From: Kosakonia sp. H02
Lineage (GTDB): Bacteria; Pseudomonadota; Gammaproteobacteria; Enterobacterales; Enterobacteriaceae
Direction of reading: 5' to 3'
Assembly: GCA_030704225.1 (NCBI GenBank)
Contig: CP131915.1
Span: 2,976,001-3,040,000, forward strand
DNA: 64,000 bases
This document shows positions 1 through 7,316 of the stretch, piece by piece. Below the pieces are notes generated by a model. The model saw only the letters and a list, made by a program, of their open reading frames with translations, was not told the origin of the DNA and made no database searches. The position numbers and the translations under genes are program-made. How positions within the stretch are numbered: position 1 is the first letter of the stretch; each line of letters begins with the position of its first letter.

Positions 1-328
1 TGTCTTTGCTCAGATTATGCTCGCTGTAGCTGATACCTGGCTGGGTAGCAATTAACAACGCTTCGCCCGCTTTTGCCTGAACATGGTGCCCTTCACTGTC
101 GCGATATTCCGCTTCGCCTTCCAGAATCAGATTCAGGATATCCACTTTCGGGTAGGTACGCGGCTGGAAGGAAGCCCCTGGCGCGAGCACTTCCTGGTTT
201 AATACGCGCAGTGAGGCATAGCCCAGCAGGTTCGGGTCAAAGTAATGTCCAAAGGAAAAAGTGTAGCGGGCCTGAAGCCAGCCGAAGTCAGCTTGTCCGC
301 ATTGTTTCGCAGTACGGGTAGTAATCAT
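1..328 (-). CDS. yhaK: Pirin-family protein YhaK (N-terminal part, cut by window edge)
   Basis: Reverse-strand reading from the ATG at 328 gives MITTRTAKQCGQADFGWL, followed by a cupin-like stretch with FGHYFDPNLLGYASLRVLN and a later EGEAEYRDSEGHH segment. This is the N-terminal half of YhaK, a cytosolic pirin-like bicupin whose redox-sensing role in E. coli is only tentatively known. About 109 codons are present, and the rest (the family is about 233 residues) lies beyond base 1. A purine-rich GAGAGG precedes the start by a few bases. It is divergent from the LysR gene yhaJ, the usual arrangement in enterics, so YhaJ is the likely regulator (inference). I am confident of the identity. The function is uncertain. 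Confidence 0.88.
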   Translation of the reverse strand, partial: MITTRTAKQCGQADFGWLQARYTFSFGHYFDPNLLGYASLRVLNQEVLAPGASFQPRTYPKVDILNLILEGEAEYRDSEGHHVQAKAGEALLIATQPGISYSEHNLSKD

Positions 329-433
329 AGTTGTTGACCTCTCTTTACTTAAAACAATGTTAAAGGGATGGACGCTGCATTGTTAGCCAGATATTCTGCC
401 CGGTATGTTCAAATTTCCTGAATGAGAACAATC

Positions 434-1330
434 ATGGCCAAAGAACGGGCGCTTACGCTGGAAGCACTGCGGGTGATGGATGCGATAGACCGGCGCGGCA
501 GCTTTGCCGCCGCCGCAGATGAACTGGGGCGCGTACCTTCTGCCCTCAGCTACACCATGCAAAAACTTGAAGAAGAGCTGGATGTGGTGCTGTTTGACCG
601 CTCTGGCCACCGGACGAAATTTACCAACGTCGGGCGCATGTTACTGGAGCGCGGCCGCGTGCTGCTGGAAGCCGCAGATAAACTGACGACGGATGCCGAA
701 GCGCTGGCGCGCGGTTGGGAAACCCACCTGACGCTGGTCACCGAAGCACTGGTTCCCACGGTAGCGCTGTTTCCGCTGGTGGACAGGCTGGCAGCGAAGG
801 CCACCACGCAATTGTCGATTATTACCGAAGTGCTGGCGGGAGCCTGGGAACGGCTCGAGCAGGGGCGGGCAGACATTGTCATCGCGCCGGATATGCATTT
901 TCGTTCTTCTTCAGAAATTAACTCCCGCAAACTCTATTCGGTGATGAATGTCTACGTCGCCGCGCCGCAGCACCCTATTCACCAGGAGCCGGAACCGCTC
1001 TCGGAAGTGACGCGCGTGAAATATCGCGGTGTGGCGGTTGCTGATACTGCCCGCGAGCGCCCGGTGCTGACGGTGCAGTTGCTGGATAAGCAGCCAAGGC
1101 TGACGGTGAGCACCATTGAAGATAAACGTCAGGCATTGCTGGCGGGGTTAGGGGTGGCAACCATGCCTTACCCGCTGGTCGAGCAGGATATTGCCGACGG
1201 TCTCCTGCGCGTGGTGAGCCCGGAATATACCAGCCAGGTGGACATTATTATGGCCTGGCGTCGCGACAGCATGGGCGAAGGGAAATCATGGTGTTTGCGG
1301 GAAATTCCCAAACTGTTTGCCGGTAAATAA
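434..1330 (+). CDS. yhaJ: LysR-family transcriptional regulator YhaJ
   Basis: This is a 298-residue LysR-type regulator. The N-terminal winged helix-turn-helix covers roughly residues 1-60 (GSFAAAADELGRVPSALSYT is the HTH), followed by a periplasmic-binding-fold effector domain. It is nearly identical to E. coli YhaJ from MAKERALTLEALRV onward. I therefore place the start at 434 rather than at the in-frame ATG at 422, which would add MRTI. YhaJ is known in E. coli as the activator of yqjF in response to dinitrotoluene breakdown products, and yqjF lies about 2 kb downstream here. It is divergent from yhaK and convergent with yhaH, with only 9 bases between the stops. Confidence 0.93.
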   Translation: MAKERALTLEALRVMDAIDRRGSFAAAADELGRVPSALSYTMQKLEEELDVVLFDRSGHRTKFTNVGRMLLERGRVLLEAADKLTTDAEALARGWETHLTLVTEALVPTVALFPLVDRLAAKATTQLSIITEVLAGAWERLEQGRADIVIAPDMHFRSSSEINSRKLYSVMNVYVAAPQHPIHQEPEPLSEVTRVKYRGVAVADTARERPVLTVQLLDKQPRLTVSTIEDKRQALLAGLGVATMPYPLVEQDIADGLLRVVSPEYTSQVDIIMAWRRDSMGEGKSWCLREIPKLFAGK

Positions 1331-1339
1331 GATTCTGCT

Positions 1340-1687
1340 TCAGGGGAAGGTTTTCGGCTCCACGCCAAAGCAGTTCTCCTGCGGCGTTCCGCGCTGGCTA
1401 TAAAACGCCAGCAATGCCAGCCAGCCAAACAGCGGGATGAACATCAGCAGCAGCCAGCGCCAGCTACGATTGGTGTCGTGCAGGCGACGCACCTGTACCG
1501 CCAGCGAAGGAACCAGCACCAGCAACGCATAAATCAGGCCGAAGATGTGCCAGACGATGATCCTGTCGATAACAGACAGCACACCGAAGAGAATGATGTT
1601 GACCAGGGTGAACATCCAGAACTCGCGGCGATGCGCGCGCCCCTTGAAGGTGGCGTAATTGCGCAGTACCTTAAAATACCAGTCCAT
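1340..1687 (-). CDS. yhaH: DUF805 inner-membrane protein YhaH
   Basis: A 115-residue hydrophobic protein with three to four predicted membrane segments. It has the DUF805 hallmarks: an N-terminal FKGRAHRREFWMF amphipathic stretch, and VRRLHDTNRSWRWLL before the last helices. The closest known gene is E. coli yhaH (about 121 aa), which lies beside yhaJ in the same arrangement. No biochemical function is established for the family. It ends convergently with yhaJ. The adjacent K-12 homologue yhaI is absent. The AT-rich region up to 1812 shows nothing further that I can name. Confidence 0.85.
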   Translation of the reverse strand: MDWYFKVLRNYATFKGRAHRREFWMFTLVNIILFGVLSVIDRIIVWHIFGLIYALLVLVPSLAVQVRRLHDTNRSWRWLLLMFIPLFGWLALLAFYSQRGTPQENCFGVEPKTFP

Positions 1688-1812
1688 TCTCAGCCTCGCT
1701 CAACGGTCAATCCGTTGTTTTCTAAACGATAACAGTAAGAATAGACGGCAAATTTACAAAGGGATAAATCAGGCGGGAAATTATTTGGGCGCGCTGTGAC
1801 GCGCCCGAAAGA

Positions 1813-2799
1813 TCAGGCAAAACGGCTATCGCGCCCGTGAGGCTCATCCAGATCCTGCCACGGCCCGATGGAGATAATCCCGGTCGGATTGATGGTTTTG
1901 TGGCTGCGGTAGTAGTGAGTGCGGATATGGGCGAAATCAACGGTTTCTGCAATTCCCGGCATCTGGTAGATGTCGCGCAGGAAGCCGTGCAGATTGAGAT
2001 AGTCACTAATGCGATGCTTATCGCATTTGAAATGCGTTACGTACACCGGGTCAAAACGTACCAGCGTCGTCCATAAACGGATATCGGCCTCGGTCAGGCG
2101 ATCGCCAGTCAGGTAACGGTGCCGGCCGAGGATCTGCTCAAGGCGCTCCAGCGACGTAAACACGTTGGTAACGGCTTCGTCGTAAGCCTGCTGGCTGGTG
2201 GCAAAACCGGCTTTATAGACGCCATTGTTCACGTTGTCGTAGATCCAGCTATTCAGCTCATCGATTTTTGCCCGCAGTTCCGACGGGTAGTAATCCCCGG
2301 CTTTTGCGCCCAGCCCGTCAAAGGCGGTGTTGAACATGCGGATAATCTCCGCCGATTCATTACTGACGATGGTGTGATTTTTTTTGTCCCACAGCACGGG
2401 AACGGTGACGCGGCCGGTATAGTGCGGGTCGGCGTGCAGATAAAGCTGGTAGAGAAATTCGTGTTGGTACAGCGTATCGCCCGTTGCCGCCGGGAAATCA
2501 TCAGCAAATGTCCAGCCGTTTTCCAGCATCAGCGGGTTGACCACGGAGACCGGGATAAACGGCTCCAGGCCTTTCAGTTTTCGCAGGATCAGCGTGCGGT
2601 GCGCCCACGGGCAGGCGAGTGAAATATAAAGGTGGTATCTGTCCTTTTCGGCGGCAAATCCGCTTTCGCCAGAAGGACCGGGCGCGCCATCGGCAGTGAG
2701 CCAGTTGCGAAACGCGGATTCTGAACGTTTAAAGCGCCCACCGGTGGATTTGGTGTCATACCAGGTGTCGTGCCAGACGCCGTCAATTAATTGTCCCAT
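1813..2799 (-). CDS. yqjG: Glutathionyl-hydroquinone reductase YqjG
   Basis: A 328-residue Xi-class glutathione transferase. It reduces glutathionyl-hydroquinones with glutathione in the cytosol. The catalytic cysteine is Cys63, in the motif SLACPWAHR. A thioredoxin-like N-terminal domain is followed by an all-helical C-terminal domain (from about residue 190, with LTGDRLTEADIRLWTTLVRF). The length matches E. coli YqjG (328 aa). The start is supported by an AGAAGGAG ribosome-binding site a few bases upstream. It lies downstream of yqjF on the same strand, but a hairpin terminator separates them, so separate transcription is likely. Confidence 0.95.
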   Translation of the reverse strand: MGQLIDGVWHDTWYDTKSTGGRFKRSESAFRNWLTADGAPGPSGESGFAAEKDRYHLYISLACPWAHRTLILRKLKGLEPFIPVSVVNPLMLENGWTFADDFPAATGDTLYQHEFLYQLYLHADPHYTGRVTVPVLWDKKNHTIVSNESAEIIRMFNTAFDGLGAKAGDYYPSELRAKIDELNSWIYDNVNNGVYKAGFATSQQAYDEAVTNVFTSLERLEQILGRHRYLTGDRLTEADIRLWTTLVRFDPVYVTHFKCDKHRISDYLNLHGFLRDIYQMPGIAETVDFAHIRTHYYRSHKTINPTGIISIGPWQDLDEPHGRDSRFA

Positions 2800-2823
2800 T
2801 TTTGCTTTCTCCTTCTGAATAGC

Positions 2824-2853
2824 AAAAGCGAGGAGTAAAAACCCCTCGCTTTG
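2824..2853 (-). terminator. Hairpin terminator after yqjF
   Basis: An inverted repeat AGCGAGG/CCTCGCT (2827-2833 and 2844-2850) around a T-rich loop. On the minus strand it is followed by TTTTGCT. It sits in the yqjF-yqjG gap and would end yqjF transcripts. Confidence 0.6.
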
Positions 2854-2877
2854 GTGTCTTCAATCAGTATAGAGCGC

Positions 2878-3270
2878 TTACCATTTTTTATTCAGTACAC
2901 GGTCGATGCTGAATGCGCCCGGACCGGTGATGCCCAGCAGCAGGTAGCCGCCAGCGATGGTCAGGTTTTTCATGAACATGATGGAGTTCGCGCCTTCCGC
3001 AAAGTTGTGGTGGAAGATAAACGCGGTCAGCAATGTAAAGCCCGCGGTGAACAGCGCTGTGGTGCGGGTCAGGAAACCGAAGAGGATCGCCAGACCGCCG
3101 CCAAACTCAAGCAGGATGGTCAGTGGCAGCATGAAGCCCGGCACGCCCATCGCTTCCATGTATTGCTGCGTTCCGGCATACGCGGTGATTTTGCCCCAGC
3201 CCGCTACGATAAACAGGATTGGCATCAGAATACGGGCAACCAGAAAACCAACATCTTCTAATTTTTTCAT
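2878..3270 (-). CDS. yqjF: DoxX-family membrane protein YqjF
   Basis: A 130-residue integral membrane protein of the DoxX family. It has four hydrophobic segments (VARILMPILFIVAGWGKI near the N terminus, then LLEFGGGLAILFGF, TALFTAGFTLLTAF and a last one around GGYLLLGITGPGAF). Its cellular function is not settled. In E. coli its promoter is the sensing element of dinitrotoluene biosensors and is controlled by YhaJ. A GGAGAAAAAG ribosome-binding site precedes the ATG. The 200-base region upstream (3271-3484) is where YhaJ would be expected to act. I did not identify a specific box. Confidence 0.9.
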   Translation of the reverse strand: MKKLEDVGFLVARILMPILFIVAGWGKITAYAGTQQYMEAMGVPGFMLPLTILLEFGGGLAILFGFLTRTTALFTAGFTLLTAFIFHHNFAEGANSIMFMKNLTIAGGYLLLGITGPGAFSIDRVLNKKW

Positions 3271-3436
3271 CTTTTTCTCCAGGGAACCACATTAGCGGTA
3301 TTCAGTAAAATGTGTGCATAAACGGGCATATGCCGCGTGTCTGCTGTCGATGGAGAGGATAGTAATCGGGGCGAGAAAAGATTGTAAGCTAGGAAAACTG
3401 TCGAAATCTTTCAAAAAAACTGGGGAAGTGAAATGC

Positions 3437-3466
3437 AAACGGGCAACCCGAAAGGATTGCCCGTCT
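3437..3466 (-). terminator. Hairpin after yqjK
   Basis: An inverted repeat ACGGGCAA/TTGCCCGT (3439-3446 and 3457-3464) lies just downstream of the yqjK stop on the minus strand. Only a short T tract follows, so termination strength is uncertain. Confidence 0.5.
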
Positions 3467-3484
3467 AAGCAAGCAGGTGACGCT

Positions 3485-3775
3485 TTAGCGTTGCGAATTC
3501 AGCGTGGTTTTGACCAGCCGCCACATGCTCCAGGTTGCGAAGCCGCGTTTGGCCCAGCGCACCAGCATGTTGGGATGGCGCACAGACCAGATAGCCATCG
3601 CGCTGCTGCCCACCAGCGCCCACGAGCGCAGGCTTAACAGGGTATTCCAGCCGCGATCATAGGCACCTGTGGCTTCGAGCCAGTCACGGCGTCCTGCGGT
3701 GAGATCCAGCCGCTGTTGCTGGATCTCGCTGAGCAAATGCGCTTTACGCTTCAGACGTTCCGCTTTGTTGCTCAC
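3485..3775 (-). CDS. yqjK: YqjK-like small membrane protein
   Basis: A 96-residue protein starting with GTG at 3775. The N-terminal half is basic and helical (NKAERLKRKAHLLSEIQQQ) and is followed by one hydrophobic segment (LRSWALVGSSAMAIWSV). It matches E. coli YqjK, the last gene of yqjCDEK, whose role is unknown. Its start overlaps the yqjE stop by four bases (GTGA), which indicates translational coupling. A stress-related role at the inner membrane is inferred only from its operon partners. Confidence 0.88.
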   Translation of the reverse strand: MSNKAERLKRKAHLLSEIQQQRLDLTAGRRDWLEATGAYDRGWNTLLSLRSWALVGSSAMAIWSVRHPNMLVRWAKRGFATWSMWRLVKTTLNSQR

Positions 3776-4170
3776 GATTTATCATCCTCCAGCAAGGCGC
3801 GGTCATTCGTCAGCTCCTGACGAGTATGACGCAGCAGCGTAGATGCCCGCGCTTTTCGCAGTGTCGATATGCCGCTTATCAATGCCAGCACTAACAACAC
3901 TACGGTGGTTGCAATCATCGCGTTCAGGCGATATTGCGGATCGATGGCCCAGATTATCAGCACCATCAGACTCATCAGGCCAAATGCGGCAAAAAGCATG
4001 GTCAGCCCCACCATCAGGAGCAGCTGGAATAAGTTGGCTTTCTCTTCTTCCAGCTCAACAACCGCCAGCCGCAGGCGGGTCTCAACCATTTCTACCAGGA
4101 TGGTCAGAATACGCTGACCGATCCCCAGCGCGCTTTTGCCAGGCCCCTGCGCGTGTCGTGAATCTGCCAT
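3772..4170 (-). CDS. yqjE: Phage-holin-like membrane protein YqjE
   Basis: A 132-residue protein of the phage holin superfamily III. It has two long hydrophobic helices (FQLLLMVGLTMLFAAFGLMSLMVLII split across the middle, and LNAMIATTVVLLVLALISG). They are flanked by charged helices. In E. coli YqjE belongs to an RpoS-dependent set with YqjD and YqjK. It starts two bases after the yqjD stop and overlaps yqjK by four bases, so the three form one operon. The molecular function is unproven. Confidence 0.9.
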   Translation of the reverse strand: MADSRHAQGPGKSALGIGQRILTILVEMVETRLRLAVVELEEEKANLFQLLLMVGLTMLFAAFGLMSLMVLIIWAIDPQYRLNAMIATTVVLLVLALISGISTLRKARASTLLRHTRQELTNDRALLEDDKS

Positions 4171-4171
4171 C

Positions 4172-4474
4172 TTAGCGACGCGACAACAGAACGCCTAACA
4201 TCACGCCAAGCGCAGCACCAATGCCGACGCTGGCCCACGGGTTCTCGCGCACGTACTCATCAGTACGGGCCGCCGCTTCGCGGGTTTGACGGGCGAGGGC
4301 GTCGCCGGTTTCCCCAAGGCGATGACGGCTGTCGCGCAGCGCCTGCTCGGCTTTGGTGCGCAACTTGCTCAGCTCTTCTTTCGATTTTTCACCAGAATTA
4401 CCCAGCACTTCTTCCAGGGTGTCCGCCAGGGATTTCAACTCAGCGCGCAGATGGTCAGCATTATCTTTCGACAT
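4172..4474 (-). CDS. yqjD: ElaB/YqjD-family ribosome-associated membrane protein YqjD
   Basis: A 100-residue tail-anchored inner-membrane protein. The N-terminal two thirds is a charged amphipathic helix (LRAELKSLADTLEEVLGNS and on). The C terminus carries a glycine-rich anchor, VGIGAALGVMLGVLLSRR. This is the DUF883 (ElaB/YqjD/YgaM) pattern. In E. coli YqjD binds ribosomes at the membrane in stationary phase. It is followed closely by yqjE and yqjK. A separate start from yqjC is likely because about 40 bases separate the two. Confidence 0.93.
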   Translation of the reverse strand: MSKDNADHLRAELKSLADTLEEVLGNSGEKSKEELSKLRTKAEQALRDSRHRLGETGDALARQTREAAARTDEYVRENPWASVGIGAALGVMLGVLLSRR

Positions 4475-4512
4475 AGTTCTCTCCAGGTGAGTGAGTGGTC
4501 ATTTCCATTAAA

Positions 4513-4881
4513 TCAGTAGTCACGAGCCTCGAGCGCTTTCAGCTCCTGCTGGGCTTCTTTCAGCTTGTGTTCACGCTTGCTTATCTTATCCGCATCGCCT
4601 TTTTGCTTTGCTTCGGCCAGGTCATGGCGGCGCTCGGCAATCTCTTCTTTCTGCTCGGCGATTTTTTTCTGATGAGCGGCACGCAGCTTGCTGTCAGAGC
4701 AGTTAGCGCGCACTTCGCGCAAAGCTTTGTTCAGACCCTCAATGCGGCTTTGATTGTTATGCTTTTCGGCATAGCTAATCTCCCGCTGGATCTCATGCTC
4801 TTTTTCCTGACAAAGCGTAGCAGCATGAGAGACAGCGCTGAGAGAAAAAAGGGCCAGCGCCAGTGCGATGCGGTTTTTCAT
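4513..4881 (-). CDS. yqjC: Periplasmic DUF1090 protein YqjC
   Basis: A 122-residue secreted protein. The signal peptide MKNRIALALALFSLSAVSHA ends with an AxA-type cleavage site. It is followed by a highly charged coiled coil (roughly residues 55-120) with the DUF1090 cysteine pair (one near ATLCQ, one near RANCS). It matches E. coli YqjC in sequence and position, as the first gene of yqjCDEK. Its function is unknown. An acid- or stress-linked periplasmic role has been proposed for the family, but it is not visible in the sequence. Confidence 0.9.
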   Translation of the reverse strand: MKNRIALALALFSLSAVSHAATLCQEKEHEIQREISYAEKHNNQSRIEGLNKALREVRANCSDSKLRAAHQKKIAEQKEEIAERRHDLAEAKQKGDADKISKREHKLKEAQQELKALEARDY

Positions 4882-5028
4882 AATCGATAACCTTCCGTTG
4901 TTGGCCAGCGAAACGGTGGTTACGCCAGCATCCAGTTACATAAAGTGAACCCTGGTTCCGTTACTCAAGCATAGTTAAGTAACGGATAAACACCAAAGTG
5001 AGTGAAAAGATTCAGAATCCAGGAAGGA

Positions 5029-5415
5029 TTAGCCGAATCGATGCGTGCTGTTACGCAGGCGTGTCAGCCACGCGGAGGTTTGGTTGTCATCATCATCCTG
5101 GGCGGCAATGATATAACCGTGAGGCAAGGTTCGATCCAGCACGACTTTCGCCGCGGCGCTCTGCGCGCTGGATTCGAATTTAATCAGTAACGTATCGTTT
5201 TGCGGTGTAATGCTTTTAAAGTGAATGCCGTTGGCATCCAGATGATGCCAGATGGAGAAACCATCCGGCACGCTGACATTCTGGCTAAGGGGGCGAATAG
5301 CAAGGGTTGATTCGCGGTTTTGCAGGGTCGTCCAGGTAAAAAGCATCACGCTGAAAAAAGCCATCGCAGCGATGCCCATCAGTAACCAGCGCAGTAAAGG
5401 ACGATGCAACTCCAT
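5029..5415 (-). CDS. mzrA: EnvZ/OmpR modulator MzrA
   Basis: A 128-residue bitopic inner-membrane protein. A short cytosolic N terminus (MELHRPLLRW) is followed by one membrane helix (LLMGIAAMAFFSVMLFTW) and a periplasmic domain. MzrA interacts with the sensor kinase EnvZ and links the Cpx and OmpR responses in E. coli. I chose the ATG at 5415 because homology to MzrA begins at MELHRPLL; the open frame extends 21 codons further upstream into yqjA. The start lies 4 bases beyond the yqjA stop, so the two are cotranscribed and probably coupled. Confidence 0.92.
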   Translation of the reverse strand: MELHRPLLRWLLMGIAAMAFFSVMLFTWTTLQNRESTLAIRPLSQNVSVPDGFSIWHHLDANGIHFKSITPQNDTLLIKFESSAQSAAAKVVLDRTLPHGYIIAAQDDDDNQTSAWLTRLRNSTHRFG

Positions 5416-5419
5416 GGTC

Positions 5420-6082
5420 TTAACCTCGATTGCTCTGTTTTTTCTTCCACAGCACCACCAGTGAGCCAACCAGGCCAATCACCAGCAGCACCACCGGAAG
5501 CAGCATCAGGCATGACATCAGGGCATCTTCATATTTCAGAAATACCGGTGTCTTACCCAACAGATAGCCCAGCGTGGTCAGAATCACTACCCACAGCAGG
5601 CCGCTCATCCAGTTGAAAAACTGGAAACGTGTATTACTGAGACCTGAAAGCCCGGCAATCGTTGGCAGCAAGGTACGAACGAAAGCAATAAAACGACCAA
5701 TCAACAGTGCCGACAGCCCATGTTTATGAAACAGGTGGTGCGCACGTTGGTGATAATGAGCCGGCAGATGCGACAGCCATTTCTGTACCAGCCGCGTATT
5801 GCCCAGCCATCGCCCCTGGATGTAACTCAGCCAGCAACCCGTGCTTGCCGCGACAGTGAGCAAAATAATGGTCTGCGGATAGCCCAGCGCGCCTTTGGCA
5901 ATCAACACACCAACCAGCACCAACAGGCTATCGCCGGGGAGAAACGCCGCCGGGAGCAGGCCGTTTTCCAGAAATAAAATGACAAACAAAACAAAATAAA
6001 GCATGCCGATCATGCCGGGATGGGCCAGCGTCTCAAAGTCCTGGCTCCAGAGGGCGTGAAGTAATTGGCTTAAAAGTTCCAT
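5420..6082 (-). CDS. yqjA: DedA-family membrane transporter YqjA
   Basis: A 220-residue DedA protein with the family motif around FLPGDSLLVLVGVL (about residues 50-66), and the FIAFVRTLLPTIAGLSG segment near the middle that carries the conserved arginine. DedA proteins are needed for membrane lipid and proton homeostasis. E. coli YqjA supports growth at alkaline pH and belongs to the Cpx regulon. The ATG at 6082 (MELLSQLL) matches the E. coli start. An upstream in-frame ATG would add only MYQEHR. It is the first gene of the yqjA-mzrA unit. Confidence 0.95.
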   Translation of the reverse strand: MELLSQLLHALWSQDFETLAHPGMIGMLYFVLFVILFLENGLLPAAFLPGDSLLVLVGVLIAKGALGYPQTIILLTVAASTGCWLSYIQGRWLGNTRLVQKWLSHLPAHYHQRAHHLFHKHGLSALLIGRFIAFVRTLLPTIAGLSGLSNTRFQFFNWMSGLLWVVILTTLGYLLGKTPVFLKYEDALMSCLMLLPVVLLVIGLVGSLVVLWKKKQSNRG

Positions 6083-6416
6083 TCGGTGTTCCTGGTACAT
6101 CGGTTTACGTCACGTCTGCTACGTACAGAACAGCACGGCGATAAGTTCTCATACATTATGGTCGCTCGTGGCACATCCGGGTGCAGCGGTAATCCTGGTT
6201 AGAGACGCTGTGAGCAAGCGCTAACTCACACAGTAGCGAAATGCATCCAATTGTAACAAAGGCTGAGGTTATACGTCAGTCAGAAAAGCGCTAAGAAGTG
6301 ATTTTGCTTGTCGGAAGAAAGGGTGGCGAGGGTATTTACACAGGCTGACATTTTATACTATTCACTGACCCAATATTGAGACAGGCGCAGCGTAAGTGTG
6401 CGCCTTATGAAGCTTT
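6083..6416. other. Intergenic region between yqjA and exuR
   Basis: This 334-base stretch has no convincing gene. It must contain the yqjA promoter on the minus strand, and it contains a possible exuR terminator near 6383-6405. I looked for a CpxR-type GTAAA-N5-GTAAA pair, known for yqjA in E. coli, and found none clear enough to call. Confidence 0.5.
6382..6406 (-). terminator. Possible hairpin after exuR
   Basis: An inverted repeat AGGCGCA/TGCGCCT lies downstream of the exuR stop on the minus strand. It has no clear T tract, so this is a weak call. Confidence 0.35.
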
Positions 6417-7193
6417 TTACTTGGTGCCGGTTGCGGCTGTATCAAGATGAACGACCGGGTTCTCCGCAAACAAATAGCGATCGGCGTTGAATTCAAAGTC
6501 ATCGCTGGTTTCGTTAAATAACATCTGTTTGGTATTTTCCAGATGTTGCCACATCGCCACTTTAGCGGCGTGGGGATCTTTACGAATTAAGGCCTTGAGG
6601 ATCTGGTCGTGATCGTCACACCAGTTGTCGACGGTACGTAAATCAATATGGTCGTGCAGTTTTTTCCAGTACGGGTTGTGCACGCGCTGTGTCCACATCT
6701 TCTCGACAATAGCCGCCAGGGCGGTGTTTTGCGTAGCCAGCGCGACCTGCACGTGGAACTGCAAATCCCATTCAGAATCGCGGAAGCACTTCTCTTTGCG
6801 GGCGTTATCCTGAATCTCCATCAACTTCATGATGTCCTGCTTCGTCACCTGCGTGGCGGCGAATTCGGCGATATTACTTTCGATAAGCTGACGCGCCTGC
6901 AACAGTTCGAACGGGCCGTAATTGGCGAATTCAAGGTTTTCATCCGGGACCTGAGTGTGCCGCGCCTGACTGGAAATCACATGGATGCCGGAACCTTTGC
7001 GAACTTCCACATACCCTTCCACTTCAAGCATGATGATGGCTTCACGAACCACAGTCCGGCTGACGCTTTTTTCATCGGCGATAAAGCGCTCGGCGGGCAG
7101 CTTGTCCCCGACAAGATAGACGCCTTGCTCAATTCGGCTTTTAAGCTCGGCGGCAAGTTGCTGATACAAACGTCGTGTCTCGGAGATTTCCAT
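6417..7193 (-). CDS. exuR: Hexuronate regulon repressor ExuR (GntR/FadR family)
   Basis: A 258-residue FadR-subfamily GntR repressor. The N-terminal winged helix (about residues 10-75, with GDKLPAERFIADEKSVSRTV) is followed by a helical FCD effector domain (from about residue 90). In E. coli ExuR represses exuT, uxaCA and related genes, and hexuronates relieve it. The start at 7193 gives MEISETRRLYQQL, matching the E. coli protein; the frame extends nine codons upstream. An ExuR-like box just upstream suggests autoregulation. It lies downstream of exuT on the same strand, beyond a terminator hairpin. Confidence 0.95.
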   Translation of the reverse strand: MEISETRRLYQQLAAELKSRIEQGVYLVGDKLPAERFIADEKSVSRTVVREAIIMLEVEGYVEVRKGSGIHVISSQARHTQVPDENLEFANYGPFELLQARQLIESNIAEFAATQVTKQDIMKLMEIQDNARKEKCFRDSEWDLQFHVQVALATQNTALAAIVEKMWTQRVHNPYWKKLHDHIDLRTVDNWCDDHDQILKALIRKDPHAAKVAMWQHLENTKQMLFNETSDDFEFNADRYLFAENPVVHLDTAATGTK

Positions 7194-7225
7194 ATGTGAG
7201 CTCCAGGAAGAGAAAGGCAATAATA

Positions 7226-7244
7226 GATTTGTTATACCACTTTT
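7226..7244 (-). promoter_or_regulatory. ExuR-like operator upstream of exuR
   Basis: On the minus strand this reads AAAAGTGGTATAACAAAT, a good match to one side of the AAATTGGTATACCAATTT-type box of ExuR/UxuR. It lies about 35 bases upstream of the exuR start, which is consistent with autorepression. The call rests on similarity by eye. Confidence 0.5.
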
Positions 7245-7271
7245 ACCGCGATCCCACCATCTTCGGGTATG

Positions 7272-7297
7272 AAAAAGCCGCCCTGAGGCGGCTTTAA
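7272..7297 (-). terminator. Rho-independent terminator after exuT
   Basis: A hairpin AAAGCCGCC/GGCGGCTTT with a four-base loop is followed on the minus strand by a T run. It ends exuT before exuR. Confidence 0.8.
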
Positions 7298-7316
7298 ATA
7301 GTTATAAAATCGTGGC

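Noticed and set aside
6083..6416. A CpxR box upstream of yqjA
   Set aside because: Only one GTAAA with a partial partner was seen, and it overlaps the wrong position near the start codon. This is below the standard for a call.
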